DNA from: Flavobacteriales bacterium
GTDB lineage: Bacteria > Bacteroidota > Bacteroidia > Flavobacteriales_C > GCA-002722245
Direction: 5' to 3'
Assembly: GCA_002722245.1 (NCBI GenBank)
Contig: PBLA01000019.1
Location: 1-64,000 of the forward strand
DNA: 64,000 nt
Shown: in pieces, positions 15,636-25,194 of the stretch
Layout: the number at the start of each line of letters is the position of its first letter
How positions within the stretch are numbered: position 1 is the first letter of the stretch
Notes under the pieces: generated by a model
Databases searched by the model: none
Seen by the model: only the letters and a program-made list of their open reading frames with translations
What the model was told of the DNA's origin: nothing
Position numbers and translations under genes: made by a program

Positions 15636-18600
15636 CTATTTTGATAACTGTAAAATATAAACCGGAGCCAATATTAGATAAATCTAACTGATAAGTATAC
15701 TCTCCTGATTTAATTGATTCTTGTAATATCAGTTCCCCTGCAAGATTATATAAGTTAATCTTTGAGTTTTTCATATTGAGATCATTATCATAAATTCTTA
15801 CATTCAAAACACCATTTGATGGATTTGGATAAATTTCATATTCAAAACTAATAGGGTCAACCTCCTCAGTGCTAACACTCCATGGCTTACATTGAGACTT
15901 AATATATGCTTTAAATTTAGAGTCTCTTTTTGCTGAAAATCCGTCACTTAATATAATTTTATTTCCAGCTTCAAGATTCAATTCAGCATATTCATTAATT
16001 GTAACACCCTCAGAGCAAGAACTTGACATTTGGATTCTTTCATATGCAACAATATCATCATTTACATCTTCATATTCACCACAAATTTCTTCAATCTGAG
16101 AAACACCCCAAATATAACCTGTATTCATAACCAAATAATCAACTTTTTTCGTACACCCATTTTGATCTGTTATGATTACATTTTCCTCAGAATCTTCAGT
16201 AATGGGGGATTTTAATGACATTGTTGGAGAAGATGTGTTATTACTAACGTTTATAAAATTATCACTCCAATCCCATGTAAAAGGTTGATCACCTGAGGAT
16301 ATTGAAACATCTGGCTTTGATGAATTTAATTCGCATAACTTTAAATTTGCAACCTCAACATCAATTTTATTATATATTTCTACACCAATCTCATCTTCTG
16401 AAACACATCCGTTAGCATCTCTTATTGTCAGAGTGTATGTCATACTTTCAGAAGCGTCTGAAATCGGATTCAAGATTGAATTACTTGATAAATTAGTTTC
16501 AGGAGTCCATTCAACATCATAACTTCCTGACCCACCAGAAACTGTAGCTTCCAATCCAATTGGAACTCCCTCACAATGAATTAAGTCATCACCTGCATAA
16601 ATATCTGGTTTAGAAGAATTAACCGTAACCGCGATATTTTCACTTGCTGTACATCCTGCTTCATCAGTTACAGTTAATGTATACAAGGTACTTTCTAACG
16701 GCTTGGCTAAAGCATCAAATTTAGTTGGATCACTAATTCCATCAGTTGGATGCCAATCGTATGAATAATCTCCAAACCCCTCAGTTGAGGCACTAGCCAA
16801 CTGAACACCGGAAGATTCATCAAAACAAATATCTTTATCTCCTAATGAATTAACTTGGGGTTTACTCACCGTAAAAAGAACATCATCACTTGAACTACAC
16901 CCATTAACATCCGTAACTGTCAATGTATAATTTGTAGTATTTATAGGTGATGCTTCCGGATTTTCAATGTCATAATTATCTAGCCCATCCATAGGAGACC
17001 ATTGATATGATAAAATACCATAATCACTATTTCCCGCCGGATCTCCACCTATAACTTTAGTCCCTGAAAAACAAACAACAACATCATTACCAGCGTCCAC
17101 ATCTGGTAGTTCAGTTGTGGAAACTAAAACTTCATCTGTTGAAGAACATCCATTAGCGTCATTTACAGTAACAGTAATTGACTCTGTAGAGTTCACTACA
17201 ACTTCAGGACTAGCTTCAGTTGAGGAAAAGCCACTTGGTGAACTCCAAATATATGAATACGAGCCACTACCTCCAGAGGCTGTTGGATAACCTCCTAAAA
17301 TTGTTTTAGCTTGAGAACAAATGGTTCTTTCTTCGCCTGCATTTGCAACAGGATAATTATTAGATACTATTACACTAACAACATCAAAGTCTTTACAACC
17401 TAAATTATCAGTAACTCTTAAAATATAGTCTTGAGAATTTGGTAAATTACCAACTGGGCGTTTTGTAGAAATTGAACTTAATCCAATACTTGGCGACCAA
17501 TTATATGAAACACCACTTGAGCTAGACGGATTTAACTGAAAGTCTAAATTTTCACAAACTTTTATATTTGATCCAGCATCAACCCATGGATTTTGGGTTT
17601 TAACAGTAACTTTATCGGTACTTTTGACTCCGTTATTATCTGTAACCTCTAAAGTATATACTGTATTTGAACTAAGGTTTGACACAGTTATATTTGAAGA
17701 GGATCCAATTATTGTACTTCCTCTTTTCCATCTGTAACTATAAGGTGAAGTACCATAGGAAGCAGACCCATATAATGTAACACTACCATTCGAACCGCTA
17801 GAATAACCTGATCTACAAACAATCTTATCAGAACCAGCATTAGCCTCCACACCCTTTGTTACTGTAATATAATTAGTAATAGTTTTCGTAACATAACTAG
17901 CTCCGTTTTTCGCTTTCAATGTAACAGTATATTTACCAGGAGTATTATACTTTATGCCAGACGGATTTTGAGAAGTTGAGCTAGTAGTAACGGCTCCAGG
18001 AAAACTCCACACCCATGAATTTGGACAACTTGTTGATTTATCAGTAAAGTTGATAGATGTTCCCGCAGGAAAGGAAGTTCTTGAAGCAGAAAAAGACACA
18101 GATGGAGGTTTTTTGTAAGTAATTACAGAAGATACAGACTGAACAACAAAACCTCCAACATTGTCACCCATGGCCATTATCTGTATATAAAATTCTTGAG
18201 CTGAAGAATTCATGAAATTTATATTCGAATTACTTAAAGTAAATGTCTGTGTAATGTAGGATCCTCTTGGGGTTGTAATATTTTTTTGCCCTACGAAACT
18301 CGTCAAACTACTGGAACCATTAGATAAACAGTCGTATATATTGCCAGGCCAAGTTTGGTTACCGCATGATGACTTTCTTACAGTTAATCCATAATTTCCG
18401 TTTCCACTGGTTATAACAGGATTATCACCAAACTCATCTTCATTTGCATGCCTCATTAATTTTATTGTAACTGATACAGATTGAATTTGATCATTTCTAA
18501 TATTTGGATGTGAAAACTTAAACTCTGCCTGCTTATGGGTATATTTCCTATTGATAATATCCCACGATGTTCTGGTATATGTCTGAAAAGAACCAAATCT

Positions 18601-18795
18601 AATTCCACTAGGAGAACTTGCAGAATTTGATTCAAAAGATATAAAACTAGAACTAATATTTTGAACTTCTGACGCCCCCTTAACTGAAATTTTAGAATGA
18701 TTCATAGTATAAGTGCCTGTTTCACAAGGAGACTGACAAAAACTAATATTTCCAAGACTTAATAGGACTAATAATCCTAATATTTTTTTCATCAC
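15595..18795 (-). CDS. Large PKD/Ig-repeat surface adhesin with T9SS type A tail
   Basis: This 1066-residue protein has a signal peptide at 1-20. About 25-230 form a jelly-roll-like head. About 230-315 form a PKD domain (FPAGTSINFTDKST, then WVWSFPG). About seven tandem Ig/SprB-like repeats of roughly 90 residues follow, most opening in the style VDAGNDVVVC or IYAGDDLIHC and closing YTLTVTDxxGCSS. About 940-985 match a 3-coathanger stack domain (LEAGNKIILSDGFSA, SKFKAYI). The end is a T9SS type A sorting domain (EIYPNPSNGVLNVRIYD to VSVIK). It is a long extracellular stalk, probably an adhesin. It follows the CBM2-like gene after one base and overlaps the CHU_C gene by 41 bases. Confidence 0.9.
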   Translation of the reverse strand: MMKKILGLLVLLSLGNISFCQSPCETGTYTMNHSKISVKGASEVQNISSSFISFESNSASSPSGIRFGSFQTYTRTSWDIINRKYTHKQAEFKFSHPNIRNDQIQSVSVTIKLMRHANEDEFGDNPVITSGNGNYGLTVRKSSCGNQTWPGNIYDCLSNGSSSLTSFVGQKNITTPRGSYITQTFTLSNSNINFMNSSAQEFYIQIMAMGDNVGGFVVQSVSSVITYKKPPSVSFSASRTSFPAGTSINFTDKSTSCPNSWVWSFPGAVTTSSTSQNPSGIKYNTPGKYTVTLKAKNGASYVTKTITNYITVTKGVEANAGSDKIVCRSGYSSGSNGSVTLYGSASYGTSPYSYRWKRGSTIIGSSSNITVSNLSSNTVYTLEVTDNNGVKSTDKVTVKTQNPWVDAGSNIKVCENLDFQLNPSSSSGVSYNWSPSIGLSSISTKRPVGNLPNSQDYILRVTDNLGCKDFDVVSVIVSNNYPVANAGEERTICSQAKTILGGYPTASGGSGSYSYIWSSPSGFSSTEASPEVVVNSTESITVTVNDANGCSSTDEVLVSTTELPDVDAGNDVVVCFSGTKVIGGDPAGNSDYGILSYQWSPMDGLDNYDIENPEASPINTTNYTLTVTDVNGCSSSDDVLFTVSKPQVNSLGDKDICFDESSGVQLASASTEGFGDYSYDWHPTDGISDPTKFDALAKPLESTLYTLTVTDEAGCTASENIAVTVNSSKPDIYAGDDLIHCEGVPIGLEATVSGGSGSYDVEWTPETNLSSNSILNPISDASESMTYTLTIRDANGCVSEDEIGVEIYNKIDVEVANLKLCELNSSKPDVSISSGDQPFTWDWSDNFINVSNNTSSPTMSLKSPITEDSEENVIITDQNGCTKKVDYLVMNTGYIWGVSQIEEICGEYEDVNDDIVAYERIQMSSSCSEGVTINEYAELNLEAGNKIILSDGFSAKRDSKFKAYIKSQCKPWSVSTEEVDPISFEYEIYPNPSNGVLNVRIYDNDLNMKNSKINLYNLAGELILQESIKSGEYTYQLDLSNIGSGLYFTVIKIDGKSHSQRVSVIK

Positions 18796-18796
18796 T

Positions 18797-19768
18797 TTAC
18801 TTTTTAAGATTATTTAATTCTTTTTTCAACGCCTCAATTTCTTTTTGCTGTTGAATTAAATACAAAGTCAATTCTTCAATTTTTTCCATTTGAATGGTAG
18901 TAATTTGAGAAAGAGACATTCCTTCCTCTTCAACCTGTTCAGCAGCCGGAACTCCAGGCAAATGACCTAATGAATCGATAGAGGCCTCAACTTCTGATAG
19001 ACTAGCTAAGTTATAATCAGAGGAGAAAACATAATCTGGAAAAGCGTCAGTTTGTACCACCACCTCTCTAGAATAAAGAGATCCGTCCACAACTTTAATT
19101 ACCTCTTCACTATTTATTTTATCATAAAAAGACATTGTTGCCCCATTATCATTTTTTGAAAAAGTTAAGCTTGATATATCTGATAAATCACCATTTTGAA
19201 AATTCAATTCTGAAACTCCTGTTCCTGATTGAAAATTAATTTCAGCATTATCCGATCCTTCAGTCTCTATAACAATGGAAGTCGAAGTCGCGGATGTATT
19301 TGTTCCAACGTGCAGACTTGCCTCTGGCTCATCCTTATTGATCCCGACCATATAATATTCTTTACCTGTATTCAAATAAGCTGAACTGTTCTCTCCAATC
19401 CAAATTTCCTCTGAGATAACTTCTGTTACAGTAGGAGTAAAGCTTTGAGAGATAATTTCAATATCCGATGATGAACCACCTCCACAAAAACCAATTTCAA
19501 AAGGTGTTGCTATTGGAATTTTCCATGGGGATGGAGTGATTTTATATTCACCTCCACCTATTGGAACTGAGTTAGCCCCCCATAAACTATTTATTCCTCC
19601 GGGAGCCTTTATAACCATTTCCCAGTCGTCATAACCTTGGTCCGGTGTTATATTTATGTTAGCACAATACCCAGTACCCCAGTCACTTGTTATGTTAAAC
19701 TTAACATCTGGTTGAGCGAAAACATTTAAAGAAATTATTGATAAAATTGAAAGTAGTAGTTTTTTCAT
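18797..19768 (-). CDS. Secreted CBM2-like protein with S74-chaperone-like C-terminus
   Basis: I chose the start at 19768 (MKKLLLSILSIISLNVFAQ); the ORF track start is a GTG inside the predicted promoter. The product has 323 residues. After the signal peptide, residues 20-100 look like a family 2 carbohydrate-binding module: spaced Trp residues in SDWGTGYCANINIT and DDWEMVIKAPGGI, then SPWKIPIATPFEIGFCGGG. A glycine- and serine-rich beta-helix-like middle follows. The last 90 residues match the tail-fibre/S74-type ending common in Bacteroidota: DYVFSSDYNLASLSEVEASI, GHLPGVPAAEQV and the coiled coil KIEELTLYLIQQQKEIEALK. The protein probably trimerises and binds a polysaccharide. It is the first gene of the surface operon and has no T9SS tail of its own. 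Confidence 0.75.
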   Translation of the reverse strand: MKKLLLSILSIISLNVFAQPDVKFNITSDWGTGYCANINITPDQGYDDWEMVIKAPGGINSLWGANSVPIGGGEYKITPSPWKIPIATPFEIGFCGGGSSSDIEIISQSFTPTVTEVISEEIWIGENSSAYLNTGKEYYMVGINKDEPEASLHVGTNTSATSTSIVIETEGSDNAEINFQSGTGVSELNFQNGDLSDISSLTFSKNDNGATMSFYDKINSEEVIKVVDGSLYSREVVVQTDAFPDYVFSSDYNLASLSEVEASIDSLGHLPGVPAAEQVEEEGMSLSQITTIQMEKIEELTLYLIQQQKEIEALKKELNNLKK

Positions 19769-19785
19769 GATATTTAATTTTTTCA

Positions 19786-19813
19786 CAAAAATAATTTATT
19801 CTCAATCAATCAA
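19786..19813 (-). promoter_or_regulatory. Predicted promoter of the surface operon
   Basis: On the minus strand TATTTTTG (19786-19793) matches TAnnTTTG, and a TTG lies about 17 bases further upstream (19811-19813). Transcription would begin about 11 bases before the chosen ATG. Confidence 0.45.
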
Positions 19814-20175
19814 TTAACTTTTTAATTTTGTTTTCAACAATGTTTTCAACATTTTTAAAAAAAAATTATCCAATATATTTATAATATATACCAATTATTA
19901 TAAAACACAAAAGCCTCACAATACAGTAATAGATTGATATTTATATTAAATAATGAATATTTCAATCTTTAATTTAATTTTTAAGAAAATAAAATTTTCA
20001 TTTTGAAAAAAAATAATAATTCAGTCAAATAAATTTCTTTTGGGTTGTAAATTTTAACCAATAGCCTCTCTCAATAATCTTCTCCACAAAATCAGATGAT
20101 TGAAATTTTTGATTCTTTTTTTTTGTCTCAAACACGTTATTTAAATAAATTAGATTGAAATCTTGTGAAAAGATC
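19814..20175. other. AT-rich divergent intergenic region
   Basis: This gap of about 360 bases between the surface operon and sulP is very AT-rich and has runs of A and T. Apart from the promoter noted at its left edge I see no gene. The ORF listed at 20025-20324 on the minus strand is mostly antisense to sulP. Confidence 0.5.
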
Positions 20176-21765
20176 ATGGGACAAACTGAAAACAAAAAAA
20201 AATCGTTGAGTGCTTCATATAAAGCAGATATTGTTTCGGGTGTGGTTGTATTCTTGGTTGCTCTTCCCCTTTGCTTAGGAATTGCAGTAGCCTCTGGAGC
20301 TTCCGCCTTCTCTGGTATTATCACAGGAATTATTGGAGGTTTAGTTGTTGGTTACTTAAGTGCTTCCCATGTAAGTGTTTCTGGTCCTGCAGCTAGTTTA
20401 ATTGCGATTATTATTGTTGCTATTCAAGATTTAGGTTTTGAAGCTTTTCTTGTAGCAGGAGTATTAGCAGGAGTATTTCAGTTAATAATGGGGTTTGCCA
20501 AATTGGGTTCCTTTTCCAATTATATCCCAACGGGTGTTATTCAAGGTATGCTAAGTGGAATTGGTTTAATCATCGTTTTTAAACAAATACCGCATACCAT
20601 CGGATACGATAAAGAACATGAAGGTGATTTTTTTAATTATAGTTTAACTGATAGTGCAGACGGTAATTACATCTACGAAATTATACATTCCCTAAATTTC
20701 GCACATATTGGCGTTATCATTGTTACTCTAGTTTCTCTTGGTATTTTAATCAGTTATGGGAGAGTGAAATTTCTCAAAAAATTAAAGTTATTGCCTGGAG
20801 CTCTTGTTGCAGTTATTGTTGGTATTTTAATCAATGAGATTTTTCGTTTGTTTAGCCCAGACTTAGTAATAAGTGGTGATCATTTGGTAAAATTGCCTAT
20901 CTCAGGTTCTGCTAGGGAATTTATTGGTCAATTTTCATTACCTGATTTTTCAGCTATTTCAAATCCAGATATTTGGATAACAGCGGTTACCATTGCTGCA
21001 GTAGCCAGTATTGCTACATTACTCACGATTGAGGCAGGAGATCGATTGGATCCGTTTAAACGGCATTCTGATGGAAATATAGAATTGAAAGCGCAAGGAA
21101 TTGGAAATATATTATCTAGTTTAATAGGTGGTTTACCAATGACGTCTGTTATTGTAAGAACAACCGCAAATATTGATGCAGGAGCTCGATCAAAATTCTC
21201 TGCTATTTTCCACGGTTTTCTCTTGCTACTTACCGTTATTCTCATACCGGTTTTTTTAAACAAGATTCCAATGGCAAGTTTAGCTGCTATATTACTTATG
21301 ATTGGTTTGAAATTAGCAAGTCCCTCTGTGTTTAAGAACATGTGGAATGTGGGGAGGTATCATTTCATTCCCTTTATTGTAACTACAATTGGTGTTGTTG
21401 GTTTAGATTTACTGAAAGGAGTTATTTTAGGTATAGTTGTTAGTTTAATATTTGTACTTAGAGGATACACTAAGAAAGCATATGAACTTAAGCAAGAAAA
21501 ACGAAATGAAGAGGAAGAAATTTTTATCGTTTTAGCCAAAGAAGTCTCCTTTTTAAATAAATCACGTATTAAAAAAAGATTTGCTCAATTACCTGAGCGT
21601 TCTACAGTTACTATAAATGCTGAAAAATCTGTTTACCTCGGTCATGACGTGGTAGAATTAATTCGAGATTTTTACAACAATGGTGCAAGGGATAAAAACA
21701 TTAAAGTGATTCTAAAAGGCTTTCAAGAACACAATATTGTGACAAGAATAAAGAGTCGAATTTAA
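20176..21765 (+). CDS. SulP family anion transporter with STAS domain
   Basis: This 529-residue protein starts at the ATG at 20176; the track's TTG start adds seven unlikely residues. The membrane region (about 15-415) has the SulP opening ADIVSGVVVFLVALPLCLGIAVASGA, the signature VSGPAASLIAII, and the conserved LTIEAGDRLDPFKR / GLPMTSVIVRTTANI block. The C-terminal 90 residues form a STAS domain (FIVLAKEVSFLNKSRIKK, VYLGHDVVELIRDF). SulP proteins move sulfate, bicarbonate or other anions; many bacterial members of this subgroup (EAGDRxDPxKR type) are bicarbonate carriers that sit beside carbonic anhydrase. No carbonic anhydrase is in the window, so the ion is left open. Confidence 0.9.
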   Translation: MGQTENKKKSLSASYKADIVSGVVVFLVALPLCLGIAVASGASAFSGIITGIIGGLVVGYLSASHVSVSGPAASLIAIIIVAIQDLGFEAFLVAGVLAGVFQLIMGFAKLGSFSNYIPTGVIQGMLSGIGLIIVFKQIPHTIGYDKEHEGDFFNYSLTDSADGNYIYEIIHSLNFAHIGVIIVTLVSLGILISYGRVKFLKKLKLLPGALVAVIVGILINEIFRLFSPDLVISGDHLVKLPISGSAREFIGQFSLPDFSAISNPDIWITAVTIAAVASIATLLTIEAGDRLDPFKRHSDGNIELKAQGIGNILSSLIGGLPMTSVIVRTTANIDAGARSKFSAIFHGFLLLLTVILIPVFLNKIPMASLAAILLMIGLKLASPSVFKNMWNVGRYHFIPFIVTTIGVVGLDLLKGVILGIVVSLIFVLRGYTKKAYELKQEKRNEEEEIFIVLAKEVSFLNKSRIKKRFAQLPERSTVTINAEKSVYLGHDVVELIRDFYNNGARDKNIKVILKGFQEHNIVTRIKSRI

Positions 21766-22033
21766 CCCTTAATACCGGCGCTATTTGTACATCATAGATT
21801 TCAAAAACTCCTCAAACAGGTAACTTAGGTACTCCTTCATAATTTTGAATATGAAGGAGGGATATTGCTATTAAAACTAACTTTATCTGGATTCAATCGG
21901 ATTCTAAGTGCGATCAAAATGAAAAAACAACTGTTTATAGTTGATTCCACTTTATTGAATATTTTACACTTCTAATCTCATCGGTTAAGTAAAAAAAGTA
22001 TACATTTATAATACGAATTAAATCTACTATTTC

Positions 22034-23311
22034 ATGAAAAAAGAAACCATATCTATCCATGGAGGATATCAATCAGAACCAACTACTAAATCTGTTGCTG
22101 TTCCTATTTATCAAACTGTTGCCTATGAATTTGATGATGCTCAGCATGGTGCTGATCTCTTCAACTTAGAGGTAGAAGGTAATATTTACAGTAGAATAAT
22201 GAACCCTACTGTTGGTGTATTGGAAGAGCGAATAGCAGCATTAGAGGGTGGAGTTGCTGCACTCTGCGTAAGTGCAGGTAGTGCGGCCATTAACTATGCG
22301 ATTTTAAATATTGCAGAGGTTGGAGATAATATTGTGTCTGCGCCACAGCTTTACGGAGGAACATTTACCTTATTCGCACATATGCTCCCGAAATTAGGTA
22401 TTGAAGTTCGATTTGCAGAATCTGCAGACCCTGCAGATATGGCAAAATTAATCGACGAAAAAACAAAAGCAGTTTACTGTGAAAGTATAGGGAATCCTGC
22501 TGGGAACATTGCTGATATAGCTGCGATTTCAGCGGTTGCAAAACAACATGGCGTTCCGTTAATTGTGGATAATACAGTAGCATCTCCAGCACTTATTAAC
22601 CCCATTGAATATGGTGCGGATATCGTTGTACATTCGTTAACAAAATATGTTGCCGGTCATGGTACTACACTTGGTGGAGTAATCGTAGACGGAGGGACAT
22701 TTGATTGGGTAAAACATAAAGATCGTTTTCCTAAATTAAATGAACCAGAGCCATCCTACCATGGAGTTGTTTACACTGAAGCTTTTGGACCAGCAGCATA
22801 CATTGCTCGAGTAAGAACTGTTGTGTTGAGAAATACAGGTTCTTCATTAAGTGCCATGGCAGCCTTCCAAATTATTCAAGGTTTGGAAACATTAAGCTTA
22901 AGAATGGAAAGACATTGTGATAATGCTTTAGCTGTAGCCAAGCACCTAGAAAATCATGAATCAGTTTCATGGGTGAGATATGGTGGTTTGGAAAGCAGTG
23001 AATACCATGAACTTGCTCAAAAATATTGCAATGGAAAGCCATCTTCATTGTTAACTTTTGGAATTAAAGGTGGATATGATAATGCAGAGAAATTTTATGA
23101 CGCTTTAAAATTATTTAAGCGATTAGTAAATATTGGTGATGCAAAATCACTCGCTTGTCATCCTGCTTCCACTACTCATAGACAAATGACCGTAGAGGAA
23201 CAAAAATCGGCGGGTGTAACAGAAGATCTTTTAAGATTATGCGTTGGTATTGAACATATAGATGACATCCTTGCTGATTTAGATCAGGCTTTTGAAGCAG
23301 CAAAAGGATAG
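22034..23311 (+). CDS. metY: O-acetylhomoserine sulfhydrylase
   Basis: This 425-residue protein is a PLP-dependent enzyme of the Cys/Met metabolism family, with the catalytic lysine about 204 in VVHSLTKYVAGHGTTLGG. Other family features are YSRIMNPTVGVLEERIAALEGG near the N-terminus and SLACHPASTTHRQM near residue 375. Its length fits O-acetylhomoserine aminocarboxypropyltransferase rather than the shorter cystathionine synthases (about 380 residues). It makes homocysteine from O-acetylhomoserine and sulfide, in the cytosol. The upstream gap of about 270 bases shows no clear SAM riboswitch. A strong terminator follows at 23332. Confidence 0.92.
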   Translation: MKKETISIHGGYQSEPTTKSVAVPIYQTVAYEFDDAQHGADLFNLEVEGNIYSRIMNPTVGVLEERIAALEGGVAALCVSAGSAAINYAILNIAEVGDNIVSAPQLYGGTFTLFAHMLPKLGIEVRFAESADPADMAKLIDEKTKAVYCESIGNPAGNIADIAAISAVAKQHGVPLIVDNTVASPALINPIEYGADIVVHSLTKYVAGHGTTLGGVIVDGGTFDWVKHKDRFPKLNEPEPSYHGVVYTEAFGPAAYIARVRTVVLRNTGSSLSAMAAFQIIQGLETLSLRMERHCDNALAVAKHLENHESVSWVRYGGLESSEYHELAQKYCNGKPSSLLTFGIKGGYDNAEKFYDALKLFKRLVNIGDAKSLACHPASTTHRQMTVEEQKSAGVTEDLLRLCVGIEHIDDILADLDQAFEAAKG

Positions 23312-23331
23312 TTTTATACTTGTTTAATAAC

Positions 23332-23367
23332 AAAAAAGCATCAACGCTGTGTTGATGCTTTTTTTTG
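23332..23367 (+). terminator. Intrinsic terminator after metY
   Basis: AAAAAGCATCAA and TTGATGCTTTTTTTT form a 12-bp stem with a short loop (cgctgtg), followed by T residues. Confidence 0.9.
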
Positions 23368-23439
23368 TTCCCACCTAACGACTAATATTCATTACCATAT
23401 ATACGGTATAAATTATAGCTTAATACCTTATCATTGGTA

Positions 23440-23470
23440 TTGTGGATGGAAGAATCATATTCTAGTTTTG
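23440..23470 (+). promoter_or_regulatory. Predicted promoter for the 122-residue gene and flavodoxin
   Basis: TTG at 23440-23442, 20 bases, then TAGTTTTG at 23463-23470: a full match to the Bacteroidota -33/-10 pattern, placed 17 bases before the ATG at 23488. Confidence 0.65.
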
Positions 23471-23487
23471 TCTAGAAAATTTAACTA

Positions 23488-23856
23488 ATGAATAACTATC
23501 ATATTTTAAAACATAAAAATTGGACTTGTGAATTCTCAAGTACTAATTTCAGCTTAAACTATTCCGGGCAAGCTCTTATTGAGAGTTACTCAGGCTATGA
23601 AGAACTTATTGCCGCGTTGTCATCCTATTTATGTAAAAAAACACATTGTAAATATCCAAATCAAAACTTCAGAATAGAAAACGATGAAAATGAGCAAAGT
23701 GTTCTTATTACAAAAAAAGAAACTCAAGGTTTTCTAAATTTTCTACAAAATATTTCATTGGAAATCGGAAAAATTAGGAACTATGATTTAAAAATATCGA
23801 TTCGGCATTTTCAACAATCACGAAAAGGCCCACTCTCAAACTTTTCAATGAATTAA
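23488..23856 (+). CDS. Unknown 122-residue protein upstream of flavodoxin
   Basis: This cytosolic-looking protein has no signal peptide or membrane segment and matches no family that I recognise. It has three cysteines (WTCEF near 14, then LCKKTHCKY near 48-54). The clear TTG-N20-TAGTTTTG promoter just upstream and the 10-base gap to the flavodoxin gene argue that it is real and cotranscribed with flavodoxin. A role in flavodoxin-linked redox chemistry is only suggested by position. Confidence 0.65.
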   Translation: MNNYHILKHKNWTCEFSSTNFSLNYSGQALIESYSGYEELIAALSSYLCKKTHCKYPNQNFRIENDENEQSVLITKKETQGFLNFLQNISLEIGKIRNYDLKISIRHFQQSRKGPLSNFSMN

Positions 23857-23866
23857 ATCTACATAT

Positions 23867-24412
23867 ATGAGAATAGGACTTTTTTTCGGTTCCGATACAG
23901 GAAGGACAACCGCAGCGGCTGAACAAATTAAAGAAACACTAAGTAATAAATTAACTATTGATATGTTTGATGTAGTTGATTTTGATAAAAATGAACTTGA
24001 AAAATATGACCATTTAATCATAGGTTTATCAACTTGGTTTGATGGTGAATTACAAAGCGACTGGGACACTAACTTCAATGAATTTTGTGAGGTGGATTTC
24101 ACCAATAAGGTTGTTGCTCTTTACGGTTTAGGTGATCAAATAGTATATTGTGATTATTTTATTGACGGTGTAGGAATTCTTGCCGAACAAATTTTAAAAA
24201 AAGGTGGTACATTAATCGGAAAATGGCCCACTGAGGGTTATTTACATACAGATTCAAAAGCAGAACTAGAGGATGGTGTGTTTTGTGGTTTAGCATTGGA
24301 TGAAGACACTCAAGAAGAGATGACTGCTGAGAGAATTGTTTCCTGGTGCGAACAAATATATAATGAATTTATTGCGCTGGAAATAAATTTACATGGAGCA
24401 TACAGTCAATAA
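23867..24412 (+). CDS. fldA: Flavodoxin
   Basis: This 181-residue protein has the FMN phosphate loop FFGSDTGRTTAAAEQI near residues 7-22, the second FMN-binding loop LSTWFDGELQSDWD (Trp near 65 stacking on the isoalloxazine ring) and YGLGDQIVYCDYFIDG near 95-110. The length fits the long-chain flavodoxins. It carries electrons in the cytosol in place of ferredoxin, often under iron limitation. It follows the 122-residue gene by 10 bases and is followed by a terminator hairpin. Confidence 0.95.
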   Translation: MRIGLFFGSDTGRTTAAAEQIKETLSNKLTIDMFDVVDFDKNELEKYDHLIIGLSTWFDGELQSDWDTNFNEFCEVDFTNKVVALYGLGDQIVYCDYFIDGVGILAEQILKKGGTLIGKWPTEGYLHTDSKAELEDGVFCGLALDEDTQEEMTAERIVSWCEQIYNEFIALEINLHGAYSQ

Positions 24413-24446
24413 TTAAGGATCAACTAAAAGTCAAAATTACCACCAG

Positions 24447-24473
24447 AGAAAGCGCTATGTAGCGCTTTCTTTG
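24447..24473 (+). terminator. Intrinsic terminator after flavodoxin
   Basis: AGAAAGCGCT, loop ATGT, AGCGCTTTCT: a perfect 10-bp stem followed by a short T stretch. Confidence 0.9.
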
Positions 24474-24544
24474 TTTTTAAGTTAGTAGATTGTATTCAAA
24501 AGTTATTTTGGAAAAAGAACAAAAATTCTATTATCTTATAAATC

Positions 24545-25114
24545 GTGAAAATTCTACTAATTATTATAACTGTTGTCTTCAATTTTTCCTTAACAGCTCA
24601 AAAGAGAGTACAAAACATGCACTTATATTGTGATATGGGACTGAATTATACTGGAGGATTTAACTTTTCTACTTCAAAAACTTTAATTCCAAAAGTTGGT
24701 TACACGGCGAATGTTTACCACGAGCATCAATTTAATGGAGGAAATACAATTAGGGTGGGGATTGGTCATTCATTGAATGGGTTTGCTTTTGATAATAGTT
24801 TTACTAATGTGTTACATTTGTTTAATTTAAACACTCCCCTGCTCTATGGTAAAAAACTAAAAAACAGACAAAAAATATACATCGGTGTCATTCCATCATA
24901 TGCTTTTAAAATCGTTTATACCGAATTGCTAAATAGTTATTCTCCTAGTAAATTTGATGCAAAATTGAACCTAACATATTCTAAGGCTATTAACCCAATG
25001 TTTGGGTATGAACTAACAGAGCAAATAGGAACTATTAATGTGGGGGTTTTCGAAGGAGGATACATGATGAATTGGCCTTTCATCCAAACTATACTTGAAG
25101 TTTTTAACGAATAA
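24545..25114 (+). CDS. Secreted beta-barrel-like protein of unknown function
   Basis: This 189-residue protein starts at a GTG and has a signal peptide ending at about residue 19 (LTAQ). The mature part is rich in alternating aromatic/polar strands (MHLYCDMGLNYTGGFNF, NTIRVGIGHSLNGF, KIYIGVIPSYAFKIVY, INVGVFEGGYMM), as in small outer-membrane beta-barrels. I cannot assign a family. It is a single gene between two terminator hairpins. Confidence 0.6.
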   Translation: MKILLIIITVVFNFSLTAQKRVQNMHLYCDMGLNYTGGFNFSTSKTLIPKVGYTANVYHEHQFNGGNTIRVGIGHSLNGFAFDNSFTNVLHLFNLNTPLLYGKKLKNRQKIYIGVIPSYAFKIVYTELLNSYSPSKFDAKLNLTYSKAINPMFGYELTEQIGTINVGVFEGGYMMNWPFIQTILEVFNE

Positions 25115-25150
25115 AAGCGAGGCCTTTTTTCCATCCGATGACTAAAAAAA

Positions 25151-25170
25151 ATGCTGGCATTTACCAGCAT
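25151..25170. terminator. Hairpin between converging genes
   Basis: ATGCTGG and CCAGCAT form a 7-bp stem around a 6-base loop. A-rich flank lies on the left and T-containing flank on the right, between genes that converge at 25114 and 25195. Confidence 0.7.
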
Positions 25171-25194
25171 CTTTACTCTAAATCAAAATCTTGC

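Noticed and set aside
20025-20324. Minus-strand ORF of 99 codons overlapping the sulP start
   Set aside because: It is antisense to the first part of sulP, has low-complexity composition and matches no protein pattern.
21766-22033. SAM or other riboswitch upstream of metY
   Set aside because: I found no conserved SAM-I or SAM-II core in the spacer, only AT-rich sequence.
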